From positions 1-15,329 of the forward strand of contig JAZGGH010000076.1 in the NCBI GenBank assembly GCA_036480335.1: a stretch of DNA of 15,329 nt, written 5' to 3'. Below the pieces are notes generated by a model. It searched no databases and was not told where the DNA came from. It was given only the letters and a program-made list of their open reading frames with translations. Shown here in pieces: positions 1 through 6,813 of this stretch. The position numbers and the translations under genes were made by a program. The first letter of the stretch is position 1, and every line of letters begins with the position of its first letter. This DNA is from JAZGER01 sp036480335. Lineage in GTDB: Bacteria > Pseudomonadota > Gammaproteobacteria > DSM-19610.

Positions 1-2
1 GT

Positions 3-560
3 TTATACTGGCCTGTCGACAGAAAACGTTTGACTGCTGGCGAAGATATACCTGTCGGTTATCCCGCCTGCGAAGCAGAGCTGGGCATTGATCCGGAACA
101 GGGAGAGTTATTGGTAAAAGGGCCTTGTCTGATGTCAGGCTACTGGGAAAATGGACGATGCGAGCCTCTTCTGGATGAGCAGGGCTGGTTTCATACTGGC
201 GACAGGGTCTCGCTGAACAGTCATCATGAGCATAGTTATCATGGGCGGCTTGACCGTATGCTTAAATGTTCGGGTTATCGAATCGAACCGGCTGAAATTG
301 AACAGGTATTAACAGCAGCACCGGGCGTCGTGGCCTGTGCCATTATTGGTATTGCTGATCCGATTACCGGTACACGTATCGCTGCAGCTATTGAGTCTGA
401 ACAACAGGATAGGCGGATACTGCAGCTATTTGCAAAAAAACATTTGCCAGCCTATATGCGGCCTGCTTATTTTCATTATCTGGAAAAAATGCCAACGCTG
501 GCAAATGGCAAAAAAGACTACCAACGAATCCATCAGGAAATACGGCATCAAATGACATGA
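3..560 (+). CDS. Adenylating ligase (AMP-binding family), C-terminal part; gene starts before the window
   Basis: The reading frame is open from the left edge, so only the last ~185 residues are visible. Family motifs are in the right order: GPCLMSGYW (A5/A6 region), FHTGDRV (ATP-binding Asp), GRLDRMLKCSGYRIEPAEIE (hinge and start of the mobile C-terminal domain), and LANGKKDY near the end with the catalytic Lys. The family activates a carboxylate as acyl-adenylate and passes it to CoA or a carrier-protein thiol. The wording of the hinge motif resembles stand-alone amino-acid adenylation enzymes of the PltF/RedM (prolyl-carrier protein ligase) kind more than fatty acyl-CoA ligases. This is an impression from memory, and the substrate-binding half is outside the window. 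The stop overlaps the next start as ATGA, so the two are translationally coupled. The pairing with an acyl-CoA dehydrogenase supports a starter-unit or modified acyl-thioester pathway. Confidence 0.88.
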   Translation, partial: LYWPVDRKRLTAGEDIPVGYPACEAELGIDPEQGELLVKGPCLMSGYWENGRCEPLLDEQGWFHTGDRVSLNSHHEHSYHGRLDRMLKCSGYRIEPAEIEQVLTAAPGVVACAIIGIADPITGTRIAAAIESEQQDRRILQLFAKKHLPAYMRPAYFHYLEKMPTLANGKKDYQRIHQEIRHQMT

Positions 561-1651
561 AACAGGAAAACCTCGGAGTGCTGGCCCTTGCTGCGGCTGA
601 AAACAAAAAACCTGAACAGGCAAGAACACGTTTCCTTGCCTGTGCTGAAACAGGATTCTTAAGACACGCCGTCGCCGAAGAATTTGGAGGTGCCGGAACG
701 TCTTTCAGGGTTTTGGCGGATAGCCATGCCCAGCTTGGTGAGAAAACACATGATCCGGGTTTAATGCTGGCATTGAGCGCGCATCTCTGGGGTGCAGTGT
801 TTCCACTGCTGCGATTTGGCAATGACGCGCAAAAGCAAATCTGGATACCTTCGCTATTGAATGGTGAGCTGATTGGTGGGCATGCGATTACCGAATCCCA
901 GGCAGGTTCCGATGTTCAGGCGATGCAAACAACGGTGAGTGAAACCGCTGAAGGTTTTATGCTTAATGGTCATAAACGCTATATCACTAACTCGCCGATT
1001 GCCGAGGTGATGGTCATTTATGCGAAACATAGTGCTACCTCTGCGATATCTGCGTTTCTCGTCAGGTCAGATGATTCTGGGGCAAATTTTGAGGATGGTC
1101 CGACTGTCAAAGGCTGTGCCACCGCGACGATGGGAGATATTACGCTGTCTGAATGTGAAATATCCAAAGATCGTGCGCTCGGAGCTCCGGGTGCAGGTGC
1201 GACCATGATTCAACTGGCGCTTGAGTTGGAAAGAGCTTTCATCTTTGCAGGGATTGCTGGTGTGATGAAATGGCAGCTCGATCACACAATTCAGTACGCA
1301 CGTAGACGGGCATCTGGTGGTGGGGCTTTATCAGACCATCAGGTCATTTCTCACAAAATTGCTGATATGAAATTACGCCTCGAAACAACCCGCTTATGGG
1401 TGAACCGTTGTGCAGAATTGCTGGATAGTAAGAAACGTATTACGCTGGAAAGTGCGCAGACCAAGCTTTTTGCCAGCGAAGCTTTTTTACAATCGAGCCT
1501 GGATGCGGCACATATCCATGGTGCCAAAGGCCTGGAAAATGGGCTGGCTGATCTGGTGCTTGATGGTATGGCAGGCCGGTTAATGTCGGGGAGTTCGGAA
1601 GTTCAGAGGAATATTATTGCGGCTATGCTGGGTGTTGGTGCCAGGAAGTAG
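557..1651 (+). CDS. Acyl-CoA (or acyl-carrier-protein) dehydrogenase-like flavoprotein
   Basis: The 364-residue product has the acyl-CoA dehydrogenase architecture with a somewhat short N-terminal helical domain. The flavin/substrate loop GHAITESQAGSDV lies at 108-120, the mid beta-domain at about 130-205, and the C-terminal helical domain from about 215. The family removes two hydrogens alpha-beta to a thioester using FAD. The usual catalytic Glu of medium-chain enzymes (in YEGTS) is replaced by Ser344 in MSGSSEVQR. Glu225 in ALELER aligns by eye with the alternative base of isovaleryl-CoA dehydrogenase (DLER), so activity is still plausible. The ATG overlaps the upstream ligase stop by four bases and has no close Shine-Dalgarno sequence, which fits coupled translation. 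Ligase plus dehydrogenase pairs are known for making pyrrolyl or unsaturated acyl-carrier thioesters. The substrate here is unknown. Confidence 0.9.
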   Translation: MKQENLGVLALAAAENKKPEQARTRFLACAETGFLRHAVAEEFGGAGTSFRVLADSHAQLGEKTHDPGLMLALSAHLWGAVFPLLRFGNDAQKQIWIPSLLNGELIGGHAITESQAGSDVQAMQTTVSETAEGFMLNGHKRYITNSPIAEVMVIYAKHSATSAISAFLVRSDDSGANFEDGPTVKGCATATMGDITLSECEISKDRALGAPGAGATMIQLALELERAFIFAGIAGVMKWQLDHTIQYARRRASGGGALSDHQVISHKIADMKLRLETTRLWVNRCAELLDSKKRITLESAQTKLFASEAFLQSSLDAAHIHGAKGLENGLADLVLDGMAGRLMSGSSEVQRNIIAAMLGVGARK

Positions 1652-1685
1652 GCAGTTGGCTGTGGTCCATTAAGAACGATCTCTC

Positions 1686-2540
1686 ATGAAAAGAATAATG
1701 ATGAAAAAACTGTCAGTTTTTATAGCCATGATTTTATTTTGGCAGAATGATGCATTGGCCCAGATAGATGAGGCGGGTAAAGAGCCATTATGGGAGATTG
1801 GCGTCGCAGGCGGAGTTTTGTCGACACCTCACTATATGGGGAGTGATCAACGTTATATTCTGCCAATAGCCGCGCCATATTTCATTTATCGTGGAAAATT
1901 TATCAGAGCTAACAGGCGGGGTATCAAGGGGCTTTTGATTAATCGGAAAAACTTCTCTCTTGATCTGGGGCTGGGGTTTGGCTTGCCTGTCAATAATAAT
2001 AACAAGGCGCGTGAAGATATGCCGGATCTAAGCCTGACCGGGCAGATCGGTCCCCAGCTTAACTGGAAGTTTTCAAGATCAGGAAATCTGCCGCAAGTTA
2101 GCTTGCATCTACCGATTCGATATGTGGCGGATGTTCAGGCTAAAAAACTGGGCTGGGTGACGGAGCCATCACTGCTTGTTAAGCAAAATTTACCCGTGTT
2201 GCAGAATAAAATTTCATTGCATTTGCGGATGGGTGGTTTACTGGCAGGAAAATCATTCAATAAATATTATTATACTGTTGCGGATCAATATGCCAGGCAG
2301 GACAGGCCAGCTTATGTAGCAAAGAGTGGTTTTCACAGTTATTTTATGAAGCTCAGCTCGACCTATGCCTGGAGCAAATATTTGAGCATGGGTGCATTTA
2401 TACAACTCAGAGATTTGTCTCAGGGTGTTGTCGACGATAGCCCGCTAGTCACGCAGGCGCTGGATGTTTCTCTTGGTATCGGTTTTGTATGGAGTGTCCG
2501 ACAATCAGTAGCGTTAGAGGGCCAGTCCCTGCGCGATTAA
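1686..2540 (+). CDS. MipA/OmpV-family outer-membrane protein
   Basis: The 284-residue product begins with a basic stretch, a hydrophobic core and an ALA|Q signal-peptidase site at about residue 25, so export is expected. The mature part is rich in alternating beta-strand segments. It shows family signatures: HYMGSDQRYILPIAAPYF near residues 49-66, the SLDLGLGFGLPVNNNN stretch, NKYYYTV near 192 and RPAYVAKSGF near 207. MipA/OmpV proteins are outer-membrane barrels, some reported as scaffolds for peptidoglycan enzymes, others as pores or stress proteins. The exact role here is not readable. ATG codons at 1686, 1698 and 1701 are in frame, and none has a strong Shine-Dalgarno sequence. The gene lies 34 bp after the dehydrogenase on the same strand and may be cotranscribed. 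It converges with the polyene operon. Confidence 0.88.
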   Translation: MKRIMMKKLSVFIAMILFWQNDALAQIDEAGKEPLWEIGVAGGVLSTPHYMGSDQRYILPIAAPYFIYRGKFIRANRRGIKGLLINRKNFSLDLGLGFGLPVNNNNKAREDMPDLSLTGQIGPQLNWKFSRSGNLPQVSLHLPIRYVADVQAKKLGWVTEPSLLVKQNLPVLQNKISLHLRMGGLLAGKSFNKYYYTVADQYARQDRPAYVAKSGFHSYFMKLSSTYAWSKYLSMGAFIQLRDLSQGVVDDSPLVTQALDVSLGIGFVWSVRQSVALEGQSLRD

Positions 2541-2586
2541 TAATTCAGAAATGTATTTCATGAACTTTGTATCTTGCTCTAATTAA

Positions 2587-2621
2587 AGCCATGGCGGAAA
2601 ATCGATACATGGCTGTTCTTT
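2587..2621 (+). terminator. Possible weak terminator after the MipA/OmpV gene
   Basis: A 7-bp stem pairs 2587-2593 (agccatg) with 2608-2614 (catggct). The loop is 14 nt and a short T-rich run (gttcttt) follows. It sits 47 bp after the stop. The stem is short and the T run interrupted, so this is only a candidate. Confidence 0.25.
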
Positions 2622-2630
2622 GATGCGTGC

Positions 2631-2729
2631 GTGGATCCGCTGCGCTCAATCCACCCTACGGATAGTATGGATCGAGTCGGTAATTGATATTGTATGAAAG
2701 GTAGGGTGGATCAAGCACAGCGGATCCAC
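2631..2729. repeat. REPIN-like palindromic repeat doublet
   Basis: Two 29-nt arms, 2631-2659 and 2701-2729, are inverted copies of each other, matching at 26 of 29 positions, with a 41-nt spacer. Each arm is itself nearly palindromic (gtggat near one end, atccac near the other), so the unit can fold as two small hairpins or one long one. Nested symmetry of this kind is typical of REP doublets (REPINs) moved by TnpA-REP (RAYT) enzymes. The sequence type GTAGGGTGGAT..ATCCAC is, from memory, widespread in gammaproteobacterial intergenic DNA. It lies between convergent genes and could also act in bidirectional termination. Confidence 0.75.
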
Positions 2730-2766
2730 GGAATTTTCCGGTGCCGCTATGAATGAATCAGTATTA

Positions 2767-2797
2767 GTAGGTTGGCGCTGAGCTTGCGAAGCCCAAC
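2767..2797. repeat. Second palindromic repeat type (GTAGGTTGG..CCCAAC)
   Basis: The 31-nt stretch starts GTAGGTTGG and ends CCCAAC. An outer stem pairs gttgg 2771-2775 with ccaac 2793-2797. An inner stem pairs gctt 2782-2785 with aagc 2789-2792 around a GCG loop. It resembles a common dispersed palindrome (TTGGGC..GCCCAA type) and differs from the neighbouring doublet. It is the first hairpin downstream of the polyene operon stop at 2847, so it may help to end that transcript. Confidence 0.55.
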
Positions 2798-2846
2798 ATT
2801 ATTGCAGCCAATGCAGTTGGGATTAGGGGCTTCCTGAGACATTGTT

Positions 2847-4046
2847 TCAACAGGCAGAATTTTTACTTTGTCTGCCTTCCAGTAACATGCGCTGAAAATT
2901 GTTATCACCGCGCCATAAATCGCCCGACAGTAATGCAGCGATGTCATTTTTTACCCCATCATTTCTATCGGCTTCAAAAAACAGATGATCGACCATGTTG
3001 TACTGATAAAAACGCTCAACAAATAACAGCATGGAACGAAAGCCGAGGATGTAGTCGTCGTCATCTTCAGCGTGCAAGGCTGGGTCATTCTCTGTTGCGT
3101 TGAGCAATGCCTGATGCAGGCGATCAGCAATACGCTCTGCGCTGGTGACCGCGAGGAATACTCCGGAAGAAAAAATAGGATCCAGAAATCCTGCAGCATC
3201 ACCGCAACAGGCGAAGCGTTCGCCGTGTCGTTGAGTATTGGTGAAACTAAAATCGGCCTCGGCACGAATATCCGTTTCCTGTTCCGCACCGGCGAGTAAC
3301 TGATCGAGAAAAGGGGATGCTTTAACATACTGCTCAAACAGTTGCGGGCCACGTTGAGATTGATCAAGAGTTTTTTGTACCACCAGGCCGATACTCAGAC
3401 GATTGTTGATTAGTGGAATAATCCATATCCAGCCAATGTCGAGCATCAATACCTTGATGTCGCCAGAGATAAACATGTCTTTTGCCGCATCCGAACAGGC
3501 ATTGCTGTAATGTGTGTAGAGTGCAAATCGACCGAGGTTATCAATGCGTTTGATGCTGCTATGTTGTCGGCCCATCAATACACTGCGCCCGGTCGCATCG
3601 ATAAAATAGCGAGATGAATACTGACCTTCACTGGTGGTTACTTCTACAGCATCAGCTTCTACGGCAACATTTTTTACCGCTTCGTTTTGATTGAGAGTGG
3701 CTCCGTGCTTAACAGAATTGTTGACCATCATCAGATCGAATTCAGAACGTTCGACCTGGTAGGGTTGGTGATCTCCATTCAGACAGAAGCGCACACTTTG
3801 GCCGTTGTCTTCATTAATAAACTGGGCGCCATTTTTATGCAGGTAGTTTTTTTTGTCCCAGTTTATCCCCATGCGGTTAAACACGGGTGTGCTCATAGGT
3901 AACATGGATTCACCAATATGAAAGCGCGGATGCTGATCCCGTTCCAGGATAAGCACCTTGTGACCGTACTGTGCCAGTAATGTTGCTGCGGTTGAACCGG
4001 CAGGGCCGGAACCGGCAATGATGATATCGTATTGAGGATTTGTCAT
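2847..4046 (-). CDS. Flavin-dependent halogenase-like FAD oxidoreductase of the polyene operon
   Basis: The 399-residue product opens with the FAD-binding Rossmann motif GSGPAG (12-17), followed by LERDQHPRFHIGESMLP (34-50), typical of the tryptophan-halogenase superfamily. It carries the halogenase signature WIWIIP at 206-211 (WxWxIP) and CCGDAAGFLDPIFSSG at 280-295, which includes the FxPxFSSG motif of class B halogenases acting on phenols or carrier-bound pyrroles. Lys71 in HKNGAQF sits where those enzymes place the active-site Lys that carries hypohalous acid. These residues are seen directly; halogenation itself is inferred, and some relatives in polyene clusters are plain oxidoreductases. 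Separate flavin reductase would be needed. The start has a good AAGGA Shine-Dalgarno sequence 8 bp upstream, 14 bp after the preceding dehydratase. It is the last gene of the operon. Confidence 0.85.
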   Translation of the reverse strand: MTNPQYDIIIAGSGPAGSTAATLLAQYGHKVLILERDQHPRFHIGESMLPMSTPVFNRMGINWDKKNYLHKNGAQFINEDNGQSVRFCLNGDHQPYQVERSEFDLMMVNNSVKHGATLNQNEAVKNVAVEADAVEVTTSEGQYSSRYFIDATGRSVLMGRQHSSIKRIDNLGRFALYTHYSNACSDAAKDMFISGDIKVLMLDIGWIWIIPLINNRLSIGLVVQKTLDQSQRGPQLFEQYVKASPFLDQLLAGAEQETDIRAEADFSFTNTQRHGERFACCGDAAGFLDPIFSSGVFLAVTSAERIADRLHQALLNATENDPALHAEDDDDYILGFRSMLLFVERFYQYNMVDHLFFEADRNDGVKNDIAALLSGDLWRGDNNFQRMLLEGRQSKNSAC

Positions 4047-4060
4047 CCGCTTGTTCCTTC

Positions 4061-4486
4061 TTAAAATAGATCCGGTAAAGTTGCGAGCATTAATGTTCCG
4101 CTACAGAAGGTTTGATTTTTCATGATTACGTCACCTTCTATCATGGCTGCATCCATGTTACCTCCCAGAAACCTGGCATGAATATGTAACTCAGCACCGA
4201 CAGGGATGGTCATTCCAACAAATTGCAGGGATTTGATGCGTGCTATTACGCCGACTCTGGGTTCCTCGCCAGTTTCCTGTCCGCCCAGCATGATACCAGA
4301 GGCCTGCGCCAGCAGTTCAAGGCCAGCAGCGACCGGGAAACAGTTGTTGAGTAATAGCGGGTTTTCCGGTGCTATGACACTGGTGCAATGAATCGATTTT
4401 TCTGCCTGTTGGATAACACTTGTCAGCATGAGCATCGGTTGACGATGTGGCAGTATGCGTTTAAATGCAGCTTTGTCATCCAGCAT
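4061..4486 (-). CDS. ApeP-like hotdog 3-hydroxyacyl-ACP dehydratase subunit (Glu-bearing)
   Basis: The product (141 residues from the ATG at 4486) has a FabZ-like opening, RILPHRQPMLMLTSV, and the hotdog central helix AAGLELLAQASG. The helix keeps the catalytic Glu position of FabA/FabZ, but the usual GHFP His is absent (NNCFPVAAG instead). The other dehydratase of the operon (6463-6813) shows the reverse pattern. The pair therefore probably forms one heterodimeric enzyme that removes water from 3-hydroxyacyl-ACP during polyene elongation, as reported for ApeI:ApeP. The preferred start forms TGATG with the stop of the upstream chain-length-factor gene. An in-frame ATG at 4513, nine codons earlier with a moderate GGGAA ribosome site, is the alternative. 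Confidence in the family is high. Confidence 0.85.
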   Translation of the reverse strand: MLDDKAAFKRILPHRQPMLMLTSVIQQAEKSIHCTSVIAPENPLLLNNCFPVAAGLELLAQASGIMLGGQETGEEPRVGVIARIKSLQFVGMTIPVGAELHIHARFLGGNMDAAMIEGDVIMKNQTFCSGTLMLATLPDLF

Positions 4487-5250
4487 CAGGGGATTATAAC
4501 CTCTGCCAGCCATGCAGTGCTTCCCTGCGATACTTCAATACGGTGCTTGCCAGATTGATTGCTGATGAGTGTTTTGAGGAGTGGCAAAGCTGCCATTGCC
4601 GGATTCTGAGAGGAGATACAGCTTTCAGTCGTTGGTTTACTGACACTGCCGGATTGAAGCGGGCAACTTACAGAAACGGTGGTGTTTTCCGCCTGACCAA
4701 GCACCAGTGATACAGCACAGGGTTGCCAGTGATAATCGGGAAGTAAATATTGCGGCGCTTCCTCCTCGTAGACCACCAGCAATACTTTTTCTGCACCCGT
4801 CTGTAATTGACACCAGCTTTCCAGTAACCCCAGTGCAAAGCCATCTTCTAGCGCCGCCATAGCCATCATCGGGGCCTGGCTATCTGCAGCCATACTCCAG
4901 TAACTTGAGGCAGTATTATGTACCGAGTTATGAAACTGCGTAGGCGATAGTGGATAATCATTTTTTGCAATCGCCCGGCAGAGTTTATCTGTCACCTGAA
5001 TCTCGCCCGACAAAGACACAAAAATGGCTGGCAGTTGCTGGCTTGAATCGGCATTCGCACAGGCACGTGTGGCTGCAGAGATTGCAACGCGTGTAGCCAG
5101 GCTGGTACGGCGACGCACCATGGCGGGTAACAGTGATACGTCTAGTGCACAGTCATGAAAGCCCTGTTGAGCGGCTATTCCATTGTCTTTGATACACAGC
5201 CCGGTTCCCAGTATGGCCATGAGAGACGGATTAAAAACAGGCTCATTCAT
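4486..5250 (-). CDS. Ketosynthase-like chain-length-factor protein (ApeC-like)
   Basis: The 254-residue product resembles only the N-terminal half of a beta-ketoacyl synthase (Ketoacyl-synt_2 type). Recognisable parts are RRTSLATRVAISAATRAC (about 46-63), a FVSLSGEIQVTDKLC stretch and FHNSVHNTASSYWSMA near 115-130. At the nucleophile position it reads NTASSYW rather than TACSS, so there is no active-site Cys, as expected for a chain-length factor. In aryl-polyene clusters such a protein pairs with the ketosynthase, here the gene directly upstream. The ATG at 5250 overlaps the ketosynthase stop by 8 bp. An upstream in-frame ATG at 5295 would overlap by 53 bp and is less likely. No reaction of its own is expected; the role is inferred as partner and length control. 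Confidence 0.85.
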   Translation of the reverse strand: MNEPVFNPSLMAILGTGLCIKDNGIAAQQGFHDCALDVSLLPAMVRRRTSLATRVAISAATRACANADSSQQLPAIFVSLSGEIQVTDKLCRAIAKNDYPLSPTQFHNSVHNTASSYWSMAADSQAPMMAMAALEDGFALGLLESWCQLQTGAEKVLLVVYEEEAPQYLLPDYHWQPCAVSLVLGQAENTTVSVSCPLQSGSVSKPTTESCISSQNPAMAALPLLKTLISNQSGKHRIEVSQGSTAWLAEVIIP

Positions 5251-6466
5251 GACGTAATCCCAGGACAAGAGAGGTATTATTACCGCCAAAGCCAAAGTTA
5301 TTATTCATGACGGCGTTTATCGGAATGTCGGTTTCACTGTTTTGAATAACAGAACATTCAAATGATGGATCAACCTCGATAAGCCCACTGGTGCCTGGTC
5401 GAAAGCGTTTTACCAGACACAGCCAGCCTGTGATGCTTTCAATGCCGCCTGCAGCACCCAGCGTATGTCCGATTAATCCTTTGGTACCACTGCAATGAAT
5501 ATCAGTGCCAAACACTGTATGCATGGCGCGCATTTCAGATTGGTCGTTAAGTACCGTACCCGTTGCATGCAAGTTGACGTAATCAATATCCCCGGCATTG
5601 ATGCCAGCCTGTTCAAGTGCGCCCTGCATGGCAGCGATAGCGCCTCTGCCTTCAGGATGCGGCGCCGTTATATGGTAGGCATCAGAGGATTCGCCGCAGC
5701 CGAGTAAGTGGACGCATGCGGCGTGATCATCATGCTGTTTTTCCAGCAACAGAAGACCAGCGCCTTCGCCGAGACTGATGCCGCAACGATCCTTGTCCAA
5801 CGGTGTGCAGGGTTTTCCAGAGACGATGTCGAGGCTTTTAAAACCCTGCAATGTCAATCGGCACAATGAATCAACACCGCCGGTTAGTACGGCATCACAA
5901 AGCCCCGTGGTGATTAGTCGTTGCGCGCAGGCCAGTGTCTTGCTGCTTGACGAACAGGCGGTCGAAATTGCGTAACAGGGGCCAGTCAGTCCGAGTTCCA
6001 GCTTCAGAAAATTCGCTGTGGCTGACCAGATGTGCTGATTTATAAAGTTGAATGTGTCAGGTGTCTGCTGATTTTTTTCTATTTCTATATAGCAGTTTTC
6101 GGTTTCGTAAATCCCTGACGTGCTGGTACCAATGACGACTGCAATGCGATTCGCCCCATAACGTTCTATGGCATTATTTATCGCGCCACGTAAATTATCC
6201 TCAGAGTGATTGAGTGTTGCCAGTGCGATACGCGCATTCCTGGAGGAATAGGATTGCAATGCATCATCCAGTTCAGGTAGTAGCGTATTCGAAATTTCAC
6301 CCGTGTAAGCCGGGAAATCGGTTGAGATCAGTTGTGGTTTTTGCAGGCAGCTTCGGCCGGAAAGGAGGGCATCATAAAGCTTTTCTGTGCCAATACCTGA
6401 TGCACAGGCTACCGAGCATGCTGTAATTGGCAAAGGAGGTGGCTGATGGTCACCAGGTTTTTTCAT
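5243..6466 (-). CDS. Beta-ketoacyl-ACP synthase (ApeO/FabF-like ketosynthase)
   Basis: The 407-residue product is a complete thiolase-fold condensing enzyme with all three catalytic residues: Cys171 in STACSSSS, His300 in LHATGT and His334 in KGLIGHTLGAAG. The C-terminal NNNFGFGGNN motif is also present. It condenses malonyl-ACP with an acyl chain, extending it by two carbons. In the aryl-polyene pathway it would act with the chain-length-factor protein encoded next. The ATG overlaps the upstream dehydratase stop as ATGA and has GGAG about 9 bp upstream. The length and intact triad separate it from the neighbouring inactive half-sized homologue. No malonyl transferase is encoded here, so malonyl-ACP would come from primary metabolism. 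Confidence 0.95.
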   Translation of the reverse strand: MKKPGDHQPPPLPITACSVACASGIGTEKLYDALLSGRSCLQKPQLISTDFPAYTGEISNTLLPELDDALQSYSSRNARIALATLNHSEDNLRGAINNAIERYGANRIAVVIGTSTSGIYETENCYIEIEKNQQTPDTFNFINQHIWSATANFLKLELGLTGPCYAISTACSSSSKTLACAQRLITTGLCDAVLTGGVDSLCRLTLQGFKSLDIVSGKPCTPLDKDRCGISLGEGAGLLLLEKQHDDHAACVHLLGCGESSDAYHITAPHPEGRGAIAAMQGALEQAGINAGDIDYVNLHATGTVLNDQSEMRAMHTVFGTDIHCSGTKGLIGHTLGAAGGIESITGWLCLVKRFRPGTSGLIEVDPSFECSVIQNSETDIPINAVMNNNFGFGGNNTSLVLGLRHE

Positions 6467-6813
6467 AAAGTCTGGCTCCTGGTCAATTGAAAAGTACCTT
6501 TTGTGAAAACCTGATCCTCATTTTTAATCATAAAGGTAAGGGTGTCATCATTTGTTTTTGATAATATGATCTGCACAGATTGATTGGGTTGTATCAGTTG
6601 ATAAAATTTGCAGGACTTTGTTGCGGTAATTTGATCATTACTGATGTTACTGGTTTTTATCAAGGCCTGAATCATCAATAGCTGAGCGACGGCAGGCATG
6701 ACTGGAAAATTATCAAAATGGCCTTTGAAGAATCTGGCGTCTGACTGGATCTTGCAGCTTGCGTTGACGTTTCGACCATTTTCGCTTGAAGTCATGTTCT
6801 CAAATTCAAACAT
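6463..6813 (-). CDS. ApeI-like hotdog thioester dehydratase subunit (His-bearing)
   Basis: The small protein (116 residues) has a single hotdog domain. FFKGHFDNFPVMPAVAQLL near residues 28-46 matches the FabZ GHFPxxPxMPGV loop and keeps the catalytic His (His31 by my count). The helix Glu of FabZ is replaced, by eye, with Leu. The second dehydratase of the operon has the Glu but not the His, so the two very likely share one active site. The ATG at 6813 overlaps the ligase stop by 8 bp with no clear Shine-Dalgarno sequence, so translation probably depends on coupling. A second in-frame ATG at 6795 is possible. The gene is followed by the ketosynthase in an ATGA overlap. The family call is firm; the split-site reading is an inference from motifs. 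Confidence 0.85.
   Translation of the reverse strand: MFEFENMTSSENGRNVNASCKIQSDARFFKGHFDNFPVMPAVAQLLMIQALIKTSNISNDQITATKSCKFYQLIQPNQSVQIILSKTNDDTLTFMIKNEDQVFTKGTFQLTRSQTL

Noticed and set aside
388..822. Open frame of 144 codons on the minus strand
   Set aside because: It runs antisense through the well-supported ligase and dehydrogenase genes and has no recognisable family features.
2847..4046. Geranylgeranyl reductase for the FAD protein
   Set aside because: That family shares the FAD motif, but WIWIIP plus DPIFSSG and Lys71 fit the halogenase branch better.
4486..5250. Pseudogenised second ketosynthase
   Set aside because: The half length and missing Cys are normal for the chain-length-factor proteins that pair with ApeO-type ketosynthases, and the frame is intact and translationally coupled.
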